NCBI RefSeq assembly: GCF_900156255.1
Contig: NZ_FTMK01000017.1
Span: 1-64,000 of the forward strand
Length of the DNA stretch: 64,000 bases
Origin: Paracoccus thiocyanatus
GTDB taxonomy: Bacteria; Pseudomonadota; Alphaproteobacteria; Rhodobacterales; Rhodobacteraceae
Reading direction: 5' to 3'
Both the position numbers and the translations under genes were made by a program. The first letter of the stretch is position 1; each line of letters opens with the position of its first letter. The notes beneath the pieces are model-generated. The model made no database searches. It was given only the letters and a program-made list of their open reading frames with translations, and was not told where the DNA came from. This document shows, in pieces, positions 39,874 to 50,043 of the stretch.

Positions 39874-41082
39874 ATGCGACATACCTGGCGCTGGTTCGGC
39901 CCCAAGGATCGGGTCTCGATCGACGACATGCTGCAAGCGGGGGTCCAGGGCGTGGTCTCGGCCCTGCACCACATCCCGACCGGCGCCGTCTGGACGCCCG
40001 AGGAAATCGCCCGCCGGCAGGCCGATCTGGCGCTGATGACCGACGGCGCGCCCTCGGGCCTGAAATGGGAGGTGGTTGAAAGCCTGCCGGTCAGCGAGGC
40101 GATCAAGACCCAGACCGGCGAGTGGCGCGCCCATGTCGCGAACTGGATCACCTCGATGCGGCATCTGAAGGACGCCGGGATCGAGGTGATCTGCTATAAC
40201 TTCATGCCGGTCCTGGACTGGACGCGCACCGACCTGGTCTGGCGGCGGCCCAATGGCGCGCGCTGCATGCGCTTCGACTTTACCGATTTCGCCGCCTTCG
40301 ACATCCATATCCTGCAACGCCGCGGCGCGGCCGAGGATTTCCCCCAAGACATCCGCGAAGAAGCCGCCCGCCGCTTTGCCCAGATGGACGACGCCCGGCG
40401 CGAGCAATTGGCCGGCAACGTGGTCTTCGGCCTGCCCGGCGCGGCCGAGCATTTCAGCCTGGACGACGTGCGGGCGCTGCTGGAAAGCTATGCCCCCGTC
40501 ACCGACGCGGTGCTGCGCCGGCATTTCCACGACTTCCTGGAACAGGTGGTCCCGGTCGCGCAGGAGATCGGGGTGCGGCTCTGCTGCCATCCCGACGACC
40601 CGCCCTTTGCCCTGCTGGGCCTGCCCCGCGTCATGTCGACCGAGGCCGATTACGCCGAACGCATGGCCGCCGTGGACCTGCCGGCGAACGGCATCACGCT
40701 TTGCTCGGGCTCGCTTGGCGCGCGGCCGGACAACGACCTGCCCGGCATGATGGAGCGGCTGGGCGAGCGGGTGCATTTCCTGCACCTGCGCAACGTGCGC
40801 CGCGACACCGACGCGATCCGCGGTTCCTTCTTCGAGGATGAACATCTGGGCGGCCAGACCGACATGGTGGCGCTGGTCGCCGCCGTCCTGCGCGAGGAAG
40901 CCCGCCGCCGCGAAGCCGGCCGCGCCGATGCCGTGATCCCGATGCGCCCCGACCACGGCCAGGACATCCTGGACGATATCGGCCGCGGCGGCCAGCCGGG
41001 CTATCCCGCCATCGGCCGGCTCAAGGGCCTGGCGGAACTGCGCGGGGTCGAACTGGCGCTGGCCCACGGGGCGCGGCCATGA
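39874..41082 (+). CDS. uxuA: Mannonate dehydratase (UxuA)
   Basis: Protein of 402 residues, the usual length. TIM-barrel fold with metal-site residues around CCHPDDPPFALLGLPRV, LCSGSLGARPDNDLPGM, and HFLHLRNVRRD. It converts D-mannonate to 2-keto-3-deoxy-gluconate. It overlaps the next gene by 4 bases. Confidence 0.93.
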   Translation: MRHTWRWFGPKDRVSIDDMLQAGVQGVVSALHHIPTGAVWTPEEIARRQADLALMTDGAPSGLKWEVVESLPVSEAIKTQTGEWRAHVANWITSMRHLKDAGIEVICYNFMPVLDWTRTDLVWRRPNGARCMRFDFTDFAAFDIHILQRRGAAEDFPQDIREEAARRFAQMDDARREQLAGNVVFGLPGAAEHFSLDDVRALLESYAPVTDAVLRRHFHDFLEQVVPVAQEIGVRLCCHPDDPPFALLGLPRVMSTEADYAERMAAVDLPANGITLCSGSLGARPDNDLPGMMERLGERVHFLHLRNVRRDTDAIRGSFFEDEHLGGQTDMVALVAAVLREEARRREAGRADAVIPMRPDHGQDILDDIGRGGQPGYPAIGRLKGLAELRGVELALAHGARP

Positions 41083-42527
41083 CGCCGCGCCTGACCGGGC
41101 TTGCCGACCTGCCGCCCGGCGTCGCGCGCCCGCGCTATGACCGCGCGGCGCATGGCGTGGGCATCCTGCACCTGGGCCTGGGCGCGTTCCACCGCGCGCA
41201 TCAGGCGGTTTACACCGACGACGCGCTGGCGGCCCAGGGCGGCGACTGGCGCATCCTTGGCGCCAACCTGCGCAGCCGCGACATCCCGGATGCGCTGAAC
41301 GCGCAAGACGGGCTGTTCACCGTGCTGGAGCGTTCGGACAGCGACCGGGCGCGGGTGATCGGCGCGCATGGCCCGGCCATCGGCGGCGATGCGGCGGCGA
41401 TCCTGCGCGCCGCCTGCGATCCGGCGATCCGCATCCTGTCGCTGACCGTCTCGGAAAAGGCTTACGGCATCGACCGCGCCGCCATGGATGCGGATCCGGC
41501 CCATCCGGCGGTCGCGGCCGACCTGGCGCAGCCGCAGGCGCCGCAGGGCGTGCTGGGCATCATCGCCGCCGCCCTGGCCGCGCGGCGCGACGCCGGCACC
41601 CCCGCTTTTACCGTGCTAAGCTGCGACAACCTGCCCGACAACGGCGCGCTGCTGCGCGCCGGCGTGCTGGGCTTTGCCCGCCGCCGCGACCCCGACCTGG
41701 CCGGCTGGATCGCCGATCACGTGGCCTTTCCGGCCACCATGGTGGACCGCATCACCCCCGCCACGACCCCGCGCACCCTGGCCGATGCCCAGGCGCTGAC
41801 CGGCCATAGCGACCTGGCCGCGGTCGAGACCGAGCCCTTCAGCCAATGGGTGATCGAGGATCATTTCCCCCAGGGCCGCCCGGCATGGCAGGCCGGCGGC
41901 GCGCTGTTCGTCCAGGATGTCCGCCCCTATGAGGCGATGAAGCTGCGGATGCTGAACGGCAGCCATTCGCTGATCGCCTATGCCGGGCAGATGCTGGGCA
42001 TGCCCCATGTCCGCGACACCATGGCCGATCCGGCGCTGGCGGCGCTGGTCCGCCGCCACATGCAGGCGGCGGGCGCGACCCTGCCGCGGGGCGCCGGGCT
42101 TGACCCGCAATCCTATGCCGCGGCGCTGCTGGCGCGCTTTGCCAACCCGGCCATCGCCCACCAGACCCGGCAGATCGCCATGGACGGCAGCGAAAAGCTG
42201 CCGCAGCGCTGGTTCGCCCCCGCCGCCGAATTGCTGCGACAGGGCGGCGACGCCCGCCCCTTTGCCTTTGCCACCGCGATCTGGCTGGCCTGGCTGGCGG
42301 CGCAGGACCAGGCCCCCGACGATCCGCGCGGCCCGGTGCTGCTGGACCTGGCCCGCCAGGCGGGCGAGGATGACGCGGTCCTGACCCGCTCGGTCCTGGC
42401 GCTGCCGGGGCTGGCGCCGGCGGATCTGGCTGGGAATGCCGGCTTTGCCGACGCCGTGCGGCAGGCCGTCACCCATATCCGCCGCGACGGATTGCGCGCG
42501 GCCATGGCGACGGAGTTGGCATCGTGA
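41079..42527 (+). CDS. uxuB: D-fructuronate reductase/mannitol dehydrogenase family
   Basis: Protein of 482 residues of the polyol long-chain dehydrogenase family. NAD-binding GVGILHLGLGAFHRAHQA, FSQWVIEDHFPQGRP, and the catalytic lysine motif KLRMLNGSHSLIAYAG. Next to uxuA the likely reaction is D-fructuronate to D-mannonate with NADH; mannitol oxidation is the alternative. Overlaps uxuA and the kinase by 4 bases each. Confidence 0.88.
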   Translation: MTPRLTGLADLPPGVARPRYDRAAHGVGILHLGLGAFHRAHQAVYTDDALAAQGGDWRILGANLRSRDIPDALNAQDGLFTVLERSDSDRARVIGAHGPAIGGDAAAILRAACDPAIRILSLTVSEKAYGIDRAAMDADPAHPAVAADLAQPQAPQGVLGIIAAALAARRDAGTPAFTVLSCDNLPDNGALLRAGVLGFARRRDPDLAGWIADHVAFPATMVDRITPATTPRTLADAQALTGHSDLAAVETEPFSQWVIEDHFPQGRPAWQAGGALFVQDVRPYEAMKLRMLNGSHSLIAYAGQMLGMPHVRDTMADPALAALVRRHMQAAGATLPRGAGLDPQSYAAALLARFANPAIAHQTRQIAMDGSEKLPQRWFAPAAELLRQGGDARPFAFATAIWLAWLAAQDQAPDDPRGPVLLDLARQAGEDDAVLTRSVLALPGLAPADLAGNAGFADAVRQAVTHIRRDGLRAAMATELAS

Positions 42528-43441
42528 CCGGAAAATCCATCCTTTCCATCGGCGAGGCGATGGTGGAACTGTCGCCCTCGGGACAGGACGGGCTGTGGCG
42601 GCTGGGCATCGCCGGCGACACGCTGAACACCGCCTGGTATCTGCGCCGCCTGCTGCCCGCCGATTGGCGCGTCGCCTATTGCAGCCGCGTGGGCTTGGGC
42701 GAATTTTCCCAGCAGATGGTCGATTTCCTGACGGCCGAGGGGATCGACGCCGCCCATGTCACCCGCGACGGGCAACGCGAGATCGCGCTTTACGCCATCT
42801 CGCTTAAGGATGGCGAGCGCAGCTTCAGCTATTGGCGCGACAGTTCGGCGGCCAGGGGGCTGGCCGACGACCCGGCCGCGCTGGAGGCGGCGCTTGACGG
42901 CGCGGGCATCGCCTATCTGTCCGGCATCACCCTGGCGATCCTGCCGCCCGCCGGCCGCGCCCGGCTGATCCAGGCGCTGAAGGCCGCGCGCCAGGCCGGC
43001 ACCCAGGTGGTCTTCGACCCCAACCTGCGGCCCCGGCTATGGCCCGACCTTGACACCATGCGCCAGCAGATCCAGGCGGCGGCAGCGGTCTCGGACCTGC
43101 TCCTGCCCAGTTTCGACGACGAGCGCGACCATTTCGGCGATGCCGATCCGCAGGCGACGGTGGCGCGCTACCTGGCCTGCGGCGCCGGGCAGGTCGTGGT
43201 CAAGGCCGGCGGCGACCCGGTGATCTATGGCGGGTGCCAGGGCGCGGGCCTGGTCAAGGACCTGCCGCGCGAAATCCCGGTCGATACCACCGCCGCCGGC
43301 GACAGCTTCAACGCCGGCTACCTGGCCGCGCGCCTGCAAGGCCAGGACATCCCCGCCGCAATCCGCAGCGGGCACGAGCTTGGCCGCAAGGTCATCCGCC
43401 ATCGCGGCGCCCTGGTGCCCCAGGCGCTGGCCACCGGCTGA
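42524..43441 (+). CDS. kdgK: 2-keto-3-deoxygluconate kinase (PfkB family)
   Basis: Protein of 305 residues. PfkB signature 2 DTTAAGDSFNAGY with the catalytic Asp; N-terminal ILSIGEAMVELSP. The position after uxuA/uxuB points to KDG phosphorylation to KDPG, which feeds the Entner-Doudoroff aldolase (not in this window). The start overlaps the uxuB stop. Confidence 0.9.
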   Translation: MTGKSILSIGEAMVELSPSGQDGLWRLGIAGDTLNTAWYLRRLLPADWRVAYCSRVGLGEFSQQMVDFLTAEGIDAAHVTRDGQREIALYAISLKDGERSFSYWRDSSAARGLADDPAALEAALDGAGIAYLSGITLAILPPAGRARLIQALKAARQAGTQVVFDPNLRPRLWPDLDTMRQQIQAAAAVSDLLLPSFDDERDHFGDADPQATVARYLACGAGQVVVKAGGDPVIYGGCQGAGLVKDLPREIPVDTTAAGDSFNAGYLAARLQGQDIPAAIRSGHELGRKVIRHRGALVPQALATG

Positions 43442-43469
43442 TCCGCGCCGCGCCACGGAAAACGGACCA

Positions 43470-43506
43470 GCCCGCCCGCCTGCCCCTGGGGGCCATGCGG
43501 GCGGGC
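43470..43506. terminator. Bidirectional terminator hairpin between kdgK and catalase
   Basis: Perfect 10-bp stem GCCCGCCCGC (43470-43479) with GCGGGCGGGC (43497-43506), loop of 17 bases that can itself pair. It lies between two convergent genes. Confidence 0.65.
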
Positions 43507-43512
43507 GTCCGC

Positions 43513-45021
43513 TCAGCCCTCGCCCATGCCCTCGGCCGGCTTGGTGGCGGTGCCCGAGCGCACCTTTTCCTCGATCCGGCGGCCGGTCTCGGCGTCGATG
43601 CTTTTCCAATAGTCAAAGGCCCGGCCCAGCACCGGCTCGCGCACCCCGCCCAGCAGGCTGCCTGCGACCGTGTCGACCAGGGCGGCGCGCTGCGCCTCGT
43701 CCATGACGTCGCGCACCAGGATGCCGGGCTGGGTAAAGTCGTCATCGTCAGCGCGCAGGGCATAGGCGCTGCGGACCATGGCGCCGTCGGCCTCCCACCC
43801 GTCGGGCACCGGGCCGGTGTCGTCGGCCCAGGGCCGGCCGGCGCTGTTCGGGGCATAGGTGGGCGCGCTGCCGCTGTGGTGATAGGCCATCTGCCCGTCG
43901 AACATATAGCTGTTCACCGCCACCTTGGGCTGGTTCACCGGCAATTGGTGGAAATTCGTGCCGATGCGGTTCCGCTGCGCGTCGTTATAGGCGAAGGCGC
44001 GGCCCAGCAGCATCTTGTCCGGCGACAGGCCGATGCCGGGAACCGTATTGCCCGGCGAAAAGGCCGCCTGCTCGATCTGGGCAAAGAAGTTCTCGGGGTT
44101 ACGGTTCAGCACCATCCGGCCGACCCGGATCAGCGGATAATCGGCATGCGGCCAGGTCTTGGTCAGGTCGAACGGGTTGATCCGATAGGTCCGGGCATCC
44201 TCATAGGGCATGACCTGCACCGACAGGATCCAGGCCGGGTGATCGCCGCGCGCGATGGCGTCGAACAGGTCGCGGCGGTGGAAATCGGCATCGGCGCCGG
44301 CCATCTCCGCGGCCTCGGCATTGCTGAAGAACGCCATGCCCTGTTCGGTGTGGAAATGATACTTGACCCAGAACCGCTCGCCCGCCGCATTGACCCACAT
44401 ATAGGTATGCGAGCCATAGCCGTTCATGTTGCGCCAGGTGCGCGGCAGCCCGCGCTGGCCCATCAGATAGGTGACCTGATGCGCGCTTTCGGGATTGTTG
44501 GTCCAGAAATCCCATTGCATGTGGTTGTCGCGCAGGCCGGAATCGCCCAGCCGCTTCTGGCTGCGGATGAAATGCGGGAATTTCATCGGGTCGCGGACAA
44601 AGAAGATGGGCGTGTTGTTGCCCACCAGGTCGTAATTGCCCTGGGTCGTATAGAATTTCAGCGAAAAGCCGCGCACGTCGCGCCAGGTGTCGGGGCTGCC
44701 CATCTCGCCCGCCACGGTCGAGAACCGCGCCAGCATCTCGGTCGAGGCGCCCTTCTGGAACAGCGCGGCGCGGGTATAGGCCGACACGTCCTCGGTCGTC
44801 TCGAAGATGCCGAAGGCGCCGGCGCCTTTGGCATGGGGCTGGCGCTCGGGGACCTTTTCGCGGTTGAAATGCGCCATCTGCTCCAGGAAATGCACGTCGT
44901 GCAGCAGGATGGGGCCGTCGGTGCCGATGGTCAGCGAATTGCGGTCGCTTGGCGCGGGCGCGCCGGCGCCGGTGGTGGACGGCACGGCGCGGCTGTCCGT
45001 GGATTTGCCTTGATCTGACAT
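43513..45021 (-). CDS. Catalase (small-subunit, monofunctional heme type)
   Basis: Protein of 502 residues. Heme-side His in [13 protein letters not shown], an Asn in FVRDPMKFP context, and the proximal Tyr motif [12 protein letters not shown]. It dismutates hydrogen peroxide. ATG 45021 follows AGGAGGCACC, a very strong ribosome site, so the longer frame is not used. Single gene with its own upstream region; no OxyR gene nearby. Confidence 0.93.
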   Translation of the reverse strand: MSDQGKSTDSRAVPSTTGAGAPAPSDRNSLTIGTDGPILLHDVHFLEQMAHFNREKVPERQPHAKGAGAFGIFETTEDVSAYTRAALFQKGASTEMLARFSTVAGEMGSPDTWRDVRGFSLKFYTTQGNYDLVGNNTPIFFVRDPMKFPHFIRSQKRLGDSGLRDNHMQWDFWTNNPESAHQVTYLMGQRGLPRTWRNMNGYGSHTYMWVNAAGERFWVKYHFHTEQGMAFFSNAEAAEMAGADADFHRRDLFDAIARGDHPAWILSVQVMPYEDARTYRINPFDLTKTWPHADYPLIRVGRMVLNRNPENFFAQIEQAAFSPGNTVPGIGLSPDKMLLGRAFAYNDAQRNRIGTNFHQLPVNQPKVAVNSYMFDGQMAYHHSGSAPTYAPNSAGRPWADDTGPVPDGWEADGAMVRSAYALRADDDDFTQPGILVRDVMDEAQRAALVDTVAGSLLGGVREPVLGRAFDYWKSIDAETGRRIEEKVRSGTATKPAEGMGEG

Positions 45022-45124
45022 GGTGCCTCCTGACAGGTCTTGGAATAACGCGGGGGCCAAAGCGGCGGCCCCGCATCACCGTAATCGGCCTTGGCGCGGA
45101 AGTCTCGCCCCAAGGTGGCTGCGC

Positions 45125-45167
45125 GGCCCGGCCGGCGGCCCAAAGCAGGCGGCCCCCCGGCCGGGCC
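45125..45167 (-). terminator. Hairpin after the sulfotransferase operon
   Basis: GGCCCGGCCGG (45125-45135) with CCGGCCGGGCC (45157-45167), a perfect 11-bp stem touching the stop codon of the minus-strand sulfotransferase gene. Likely terminator of the 51.5 to 45.2 kb transcription unit. Confidence 0.6.
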
Positions 45168-45766
45168 TAGGCCGGATAGCCGAAGGTTTCGAAATCGCGG
45201 GCGTAATGGTCGCGGACGCGGATGCGGTCGGCGGGGCTCCAGTCGATGTCCAGCGGGTCCGAGCGCAGCTCATGCGGGTTTTGCGCGGGCGGCGCGACGC
45301 CCAGCCGCCCGGCCACGGCCGCCAATGGCGCAGAGAGCCCGTCTTCCAGCTTGAAGACCTCGACATCCTTGCCCAGGAACTCCCATTGCGGGCGCAGGTG
45401 GTTGTCCAGATGGAACTTGGCGCGCCGCTGCTGGTCCAGGTTTTCCTCGATCCAGGCCGAGAAGGCCGGCAGCCCTTTCCAGAAACTGTCCTTGGCCAGT
45501 TGCGCGCGCATCCGATATTCGCTTTCCAGCCGGTGATAGGGGTTGCGCACGATGGTAAAGGCGTAATCGAAAAACCCCTCGCCCAGCAGCGCCTGGATGT
45601 CCTGGGCGCGATAATGCTGGGGCGTGCAGCGGCTGGCATGGGGAATGCCCATGGAAAACAGCCGCAGAGGCGCGATGCCCTTCATCCAGCTCTCGACCGA
45701 GGTGCCCCCCGCCTTGGGGATATGGATGAAAAGGATGCGCTGGCCGTTATGCTGGATGAAGGGCAT
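45167..45766 (-). CDS. Sulfotransferase family 2 protein
   Basis: Protein of 199 residues. PAPS 5'-phosphosulfate loop IPKAGGTS near residue 16 and the 3'-phosphate motif VRNPYHRLES near residue 74; the C-terminal RDHYARDFETFGY is common in this family. ATG 45766 follows CAGGAGG. GC content is that of the main genome, unlike the two upstream sulfotransferase genes. Likely sulfates a surface glycan. Confidence 0.88.
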   Translation of the reverse strand: MPFIQHNGQRILFIHIPKAGGTSVESWMKGIAPLRLFSMGIPHASRCTPQHYRAQDIQALLGEGFFDYAFTIVRNPYHRLESEYRMRAQLAKDSFWKGLPAFSAWIEENLDQQRRAKFHLDNHLRPQWEFLGKDVEVFKLEDGLSAPLAAVAGRLGVAPPAQNPHELRSDPLDIDWSPADRIRVRDHYARDFETFGYPA

Positions 45767-45797
45767 GGATTATGCCTCCTGCCTTACAAGCTTCATA

Positions 45798-46523
45798 TTA
45801 TTCATGAAGCCATTCAGAGTGACCGATCTCATCAAGTGACTTTATGATGATATCATGTTCACTCTCTTCAAAACGATCAAGAATAGTGGAGGTGTGAAGC
45901 TTTTCCTTCTTTGGCTTAAGCGCTACAGGCGAAACTCCGATGAAATCCAAGACTTCAGAGAAACCGCGATTTACGACATCCAAATAGGAAATATCCAGAG
46001 TCCTTCCCTTCGAATTTGCCCTATAGAAATTGAACATCCCCTTATGTCGTTTAACATAATTTTGGAACTGTTCTGGATTGAAGGTTAGCTTCTTATCAAG
46101 CATATCCGGCCGCTCTGCGCCCGAGTTCAAATTCCATATCCCAGTCTGCTTTGCAAGCTGACTTGACGAGTACTTCGCCAGCACATTCGACCGCTCATAG
46201 ATAATTTTTGCGACGCTTTCATCTTCAAGCAACTCGTCACAATAGCGTGGATTCTGACTTCTCCACATTTTGAAGCCGACGGCTTTTGTGCTCGGCCTAT
46301 TATAAACCAACTCAACAAATCTTTGCGTGTCGTTCTCACGCAGCGAAAGCACTTCCTCGGGGTCTACTTCTTCACGTGGCACCTTAATATGATAATCCTT
46401 AGGAGCTTGGTGGAAAATTTCACCATGACAGATCACATCCGGGTGGCTGTTTAGCGTCGCTGTTAAGAGCGACGTACCGGAACGAGCGTCGCTAAGTATG
46501 GCAAATCTGGTCGGAGTTTCCAC
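45798..46523 (-). CDS. Sulfotransferase-like protein (Stf0 type), low GC, GTG start
   Basis: Protein of 241 residues. N-terminal ILSDARSGTSLLTATLNSHP is a PAPS loop of the Stf0 kind, followed by CHGEIFH. The start is GTG at 46523 with AGAGGAG seven bases before; the nearby ATG is out of frame. The base composition is clearly more AT-rich than the replicon average, which points to acquisition from another source. Confidence 0.82.
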   Translation of the reverse strand: METPTRFAILSDARSGTSLLTATLNSHPDVICHGEIFHQAPKDYHIKVPREEVDPEEVLSLRENDTQRFVELVYNRPSTKAVGFKMWRSQNPRYCDELLEDESVAKIIYERSNVLAKYSSSQLAKQTGIWNLNSGAERPDMLDKKLTFNPEQFQNYVKRHKGMFNFYRANSKGRTLDISYLDVVNRGFSEVLDFIGVSPVALKPKKEKLHTSTILDRFEESEHDIIIKSLDEIGHSEWLHE

Positions 46524-46635
46524 AGAGCATCTCCTCTAGGTGGACGTGGATTTAGAGCCGATTTATTGAAGAATGCTGCTGGCCCATTCTGCATTCTATC
46601 ACGATATTCACCTCAAGGGTTTGCACATTAGCTCT

Positions 46636-47373
46636 CTAGTGCTTAAGCTTCCTGTCAAGGACTTTCGACACGGCAGCTTCGTCAACACTCTCTCCCAAGA
46701 AGTCGAACAACTCGGATACATAGCCGCTTCCTTCGGCATACCGTTCATAGTTGACCGTCATGCAGGAATCCGGATTCTGCTCGGAAAAACTTTGGAACAG
46801 CATTTCCGCGTTCCTGATCATCTCCAAAACATCGGACTTTTTCCTGCTGCCCCACCAACTTGATTTAGAGACATCTTCCGGGTCGCGCGTCTGAAAGATG
46901 AACCGAGCCTTCGGAAAGCTACTCTTTATGATATCCAGATAGGAAGGGAAGAATGCCTTGTCCTCGTGGAAACGTATTTCCTTAAAGCCGCATACCCTGG
47001 TCCCTTTCGGCGGAGCCAAAACATCACGCACAAATACATTCGCAAGCGATCTGGAAAAATGCAAGGGATCGACATTCTCTGCCCCATACCACGGATCACC
47101 CGGCGTCCCCAGAATGCCTTTCAGGAACACGCGCTGCTCCTCTGCCGGCTTGTCGCGATCCGTTCTTCTCCAGACGTAATTGTCCCAAGTCTTCGTTACA
47201 GATACTGCACGCGCAAGTTGGTAAAGCAAATTCCCGTTCTCCCCGCGAATGCAATAGCCGGGGATCGAGTTCAGCAGGCTTTGCGTCAGCGTCGAGCCAG
47301 AGCGGCCATATGTCACCACGAACACATAGCCATCCTTCGGAGCATACAAGGCGGGATACAACTTGGCGTTCAT
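46636..47373 (-). CDS. Sulfotransferase-like protein, low GC
   Basis: Protein of 245 residues. PAPS loop VVTYGRSGSTLTQSLLNSIPG (about residues 19-39) and a 3'-phosphate-type FQTRDPEDVSKSSWW. AAGGAAAAACG precedes the ATG. Low GC like its downstream neighbour; about 110 bases without a gene separate the two. Acceptor unknown. Confidence 0.82.
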   Translation of the reverse strand: MNAKLYPALYAPKDGYVFVVTYGRSGSTLTQSLLNSIPGYCIRGENGNLLYQLARAVSVTKTWDNYVWRRTDRDKPAEEQRVFLKGILGTPGDPWYGAENVDPLHFSRSLANVFVRDVLAPPKGTRVCGFKEIRFHEDKAFFPSYLDIIKSSFPKARFIFQTRDPEDVSKSSWWGSRKKSDVLEMIRNAEMLFQSFSEQNPDSCMTVNYERYAEGSGYVSELFDFLGESVDEAAVSKVLDRKLKH

Positions 47374-47386
47374 CGTTTTTCCTTTT

Positions 47387-50029
47387 TTATTTTTTCCGTC
47401 GATCCGCAGCCTGCATGATCTCCAGCCGCTCGATCAACGGTTCGACCGCGCCGTCCCAGTCGCGCCCGTGCATGTCCTGGCGCGCCCGCGCCGACAGGCG
47501 CTGGACCAGGTCCGGGTCGCCGGCCAGGCGGGTCAAGGCGGACAGCGCCTCGGCCACCGTGTCGTCTTGCGACAGCACCACGCCGTTCTCTCCCTGCCGC
47601 ACGACCTCGGTCACGGCGCCCGCATCGGTGGCCATGGGGATGACGCCCGACCGCATCGCCTCCAGGATCGTCAGCGGCAGTCCTTCGTAATACGAAGGCA
47701 GGATAAAGACATCCGCCCATTCAAAGGCATCCGCCAGCCCCTCGGGCGTGGTCAGCGGCGGCTCCAGCAGCCCGGCGATATGGGGCGGGATCTCGGGCGC
47801 GTTGTCGCCCAGCACCGCCTTGCCGATCAGCCGCCATTCGACGGGCAGGCGCGCGGCCCCCGCCGCCTCGACGATCGAGATCAGCCGCTCGACGCCCTTC
47901 TGGTGGTCCAGCCGCCCCAGATAGATCACCCGCAGCGGGTCCTGGGGCGACCGCAGCGCGCGGCGGGCCTCGATCCGGGCCAGGGCGCCCTCCGGCAGAT
48001 CGAAGCTTGGGGCATTCAGCAGCGGCACGATCTTGTCCGCCGGAATGCCCATGCCGTGGCACCAGTCGCCGAGCTGTTCCGAACAGGGCAGCACCAGGTC
48101 ATAGGCATGTTCAAAGGCCAGGCCCAGATAGGTATTGCCGACCAGCCGCCGGAACGGGCTTTGATCGCTTAGATGCAGCGACAGCGCGGTCTTGACCCCG
48201 AACCGCTTCAGCCGTCCCATCACGCCCGAAATGGCGCCGCCGTGGAAATTGACCACCGCATCCAGCCAGGCCAGCATCGCGGTGGCGTGCCGCTGGTCGC
48301 CGAACCGCGACCAGTCGGGCACATCGGTGCCCAGATAGTTGGAATTGGCCGGCCCCCAGGTCGAGAAATTCGCATCCGCCAGAAAGGTGACGCTTTCGAA
48401 GGTCTCGCGCCATTCCGCGCTGAACTGGCAGCTTTGCGCCTCCAGCACGAACAGATGCGGCCGCCAGCCGGCGGATTTCATCGCCCGCGCCGTGTTCAGC
48501 GCCACGCGTTCCACGCCGCCGAACTCGACCAGCGGCAGCACAAAGCCGATATCGCGCCCGCCGCCGGCCACCCTTGGATAGGCGGCATCCGCCTTGGTGG
48601 GAACGCGGCTGATTTCCTGCGTGCGTGCGCGCCAGGGAATGTCGGCATTGCGCCAGTCCCAGCTATGGTTCAGCGCCGCGCGGTGGGCCGAGGCATGGAA
48701 GCGCGCGGTCATGGCCACGAAATCATGCGCGGCCGAGGTGTAAAGCCCGTCCCGCCCGGAAAAAAGCGCCTCGGGCAGTTGCAGCCGCATCAGCGTGGCC
48801 GGCATCGCGCAGGGGCTGGACGCGATGCCCGTGGCCCAGGCGATGGAACTGTCGCGCACGATGGCTGCAAGCGTGCCGGGCCGCACCATCAGCATGGCGG
48901 CGTTCAGGCCGGCGGTCCCTTGCGCCTCATGCTCGCTCCAGCCGATGCGCTCGGCTTCGCGCGGCTCGATCTCAAGCGCGGTAAAGCAATGCCGGCTCAG
49001 CCGGCGTTCCATCGTCCAAAGCACCCCGTGCAGCAGCCGCGCGTCCCGCAACTGCTCCAGCACGGCCGAATGGGTCATGACCAGGATCGGCGGCATGTGA
49101 TGCTGGCTGTTGTCGGTCTGGGTGCGCCACCAAAGCTGCTCGAACTCGGCCGCGGGCAGGCGGCGCGCATCGGCCGCGTCGGGATCGACGGTCAGCAGCA
49201 CCTCGCCCCGGTCGGCCAGGAAGATGGCATAGCGCGGCGCCTCTTCCTGCTCCAGCTCCAGCAGCCCGCGCGGGCTGAACAGGCGCTTGTGCTTCTTGCG
49301 CATCTCGCTGCGGATCGCATCCGCGTCGCGTTCGGAATCGGCCAGCATGCTTTCGGCGCGCTTGCGATAGAGAAAGCCGAAATTGTCGATATTGCGCCCC
49401 CGGAACCCGGCCTCGGCGGCGGTCAGGAAGAAATCCCAATCCTCGAAGCCGGATTTGAACGAGGTATCGAAACAGACCCCGGCGTCGAAGACCTGGCGCC
49501 GGATCAGGCTGCCGGCCTCGCAGATGTTCATCACCGTGTGGATCAGCAGCGAATAGTCGCCGCCATAATCCCCCGCCCAGGTCAGCCCGAACATGTCGAT
49601 ATTGGGATAGATCCACCCCGCATCGGGATGCGCGTCCAGCGCCGCCATGGCGTTGGCCATGGCATCGGGGCGCAGCCGGTTGTCGGCATCCAGCATATAG
49701 ATCGCATCGACCGAGGGCCAGGCCGCCAGCGCATGGCGGATGCCGTGGTTGCGCGCGTCGCTCAGCCCGCCATTGGGCTTGCGCAGATAGGTGATGCGCT
49801 CGGGATAGCTTAGCGCATATTCGCGGCACACCAGGTCGGTTTCCTGATGCGGGCAGCCGTCATTGACCAGAATTAGCTGGATCGGAAACCCGGCCCGCTG
49901 GGCCAGGACGCTTTCGATGGCCTCGGCCAGCAGCACCGAATGGCGAAAGATCGGCACCACGACGGCGATGCGCGGGGCGGAGACCGGGGTCGGGTTCAGG
50001 TCCCGCGGGCGCAAGGGCGATTGCTGCAT
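47387..50029 (-). CDS. Two-domain glycosyltransferase (GT2 plus GT4)
   Basis: Protein of 880 residues. GT2 domain at about 16-250: VVVPIFRHSVLLAEAIESVL and the metal motif LDADN. A middle region of unclear fold follows. The GT4 domain lies in the last 400 residues: YLGRLDHQKGVERL and the E-x7-E region YYEGLPLTILEAM. Such fusions polymerise or extend surface polysaccharides. Normal high GC. Part of the minus-strand glycan unit, 14 bases past the DUF6212-like gene. Confidence 0.88.
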   Translation of the reverse strand: MQQSPLRPRDLNPTPVSAPRIAVVVPIFRHSVLLAEAIESVLAQRAGFPIQLILVNDGCPHQETDLVCREYALSYPERITYLRKPNGGLSDARNHGIRHALAAWPSVDAIYMLDADNRLRPDAMANAMAALDAHPDAGWIYPNIDMFGLTWAGDYGGDYSLLIHTVMNICEAGSLIRRQVFDAGVCFDTSFKSGFEDWDFFLTAAEAGFRGRNIDNFGFLYRKRAESMLADSERDADAIRSEMRKKHKRLFSPRGLLELEQEEAPRYAIFLADRGEVLLTVDPDAADARRLPAAEFEQLWWRTQTDNSQHHMPPILVMTHSAVLEQLRDARLLHGVLWTMERRLSRHCFTALEIEPREAERIGWSEHEAQGTAGLNAAMLMVRPGTLAAIVRDSSIAWATGIASSPCAMPATLMRLQLPEALFSGRDGLYTSAAHDFVAMTARFHASAHRAALNHSWDWRNADIPWRARTQEISRVPTKADAAYPRVAGGGRDIGFVLPLVEFGGVERVALNTARAMKSAGWRPHLFVLEAQSCQFSAEWRETFESVTFLADANFSTWGPANSNYLGTDVPDWSRFGDQRHATAMLAWLDAVVNFHGGAISGVMGRLKRFGVKTALSLHLSDQSPFRRLVGNTYLGLAFEHAYDLVLPCSEQLGDWCHGMGIPADKIVPLLNAPSFDLPEGALARIEARRALRSPQDPLRVIYLGRLDHQKGVERLISIVEAAGAARLPVEWRLIGKAVLGDNAPEIPPHIAGLLEPPLTTPEGLADAFEWADVFILPSYYEGLPLTILEAMRSGVIPMATDAGAVTEVVRQGENGVVLSQDDTVAEALSALTRLAGDPDLVQRLSARARQDMHGRDWDGAVEPLIERLEIMQAADRRKK

Positions 50030-50043
50030 GCTTCGCGCCCCCG

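Noticed and set aside
43227-45018. Plus-strand frame of nearly 600 codons over the catalase gene
   Set aside because: Antisense to a full-length catalase with all heme motifs; it begins inside kdgK in another frame.
45855-46088. Small plus-strand frame of 77 codons in the low-GC patch
   Set aside because: It lies antisense inside the Stf0-like gene, which has a good start and motifs.
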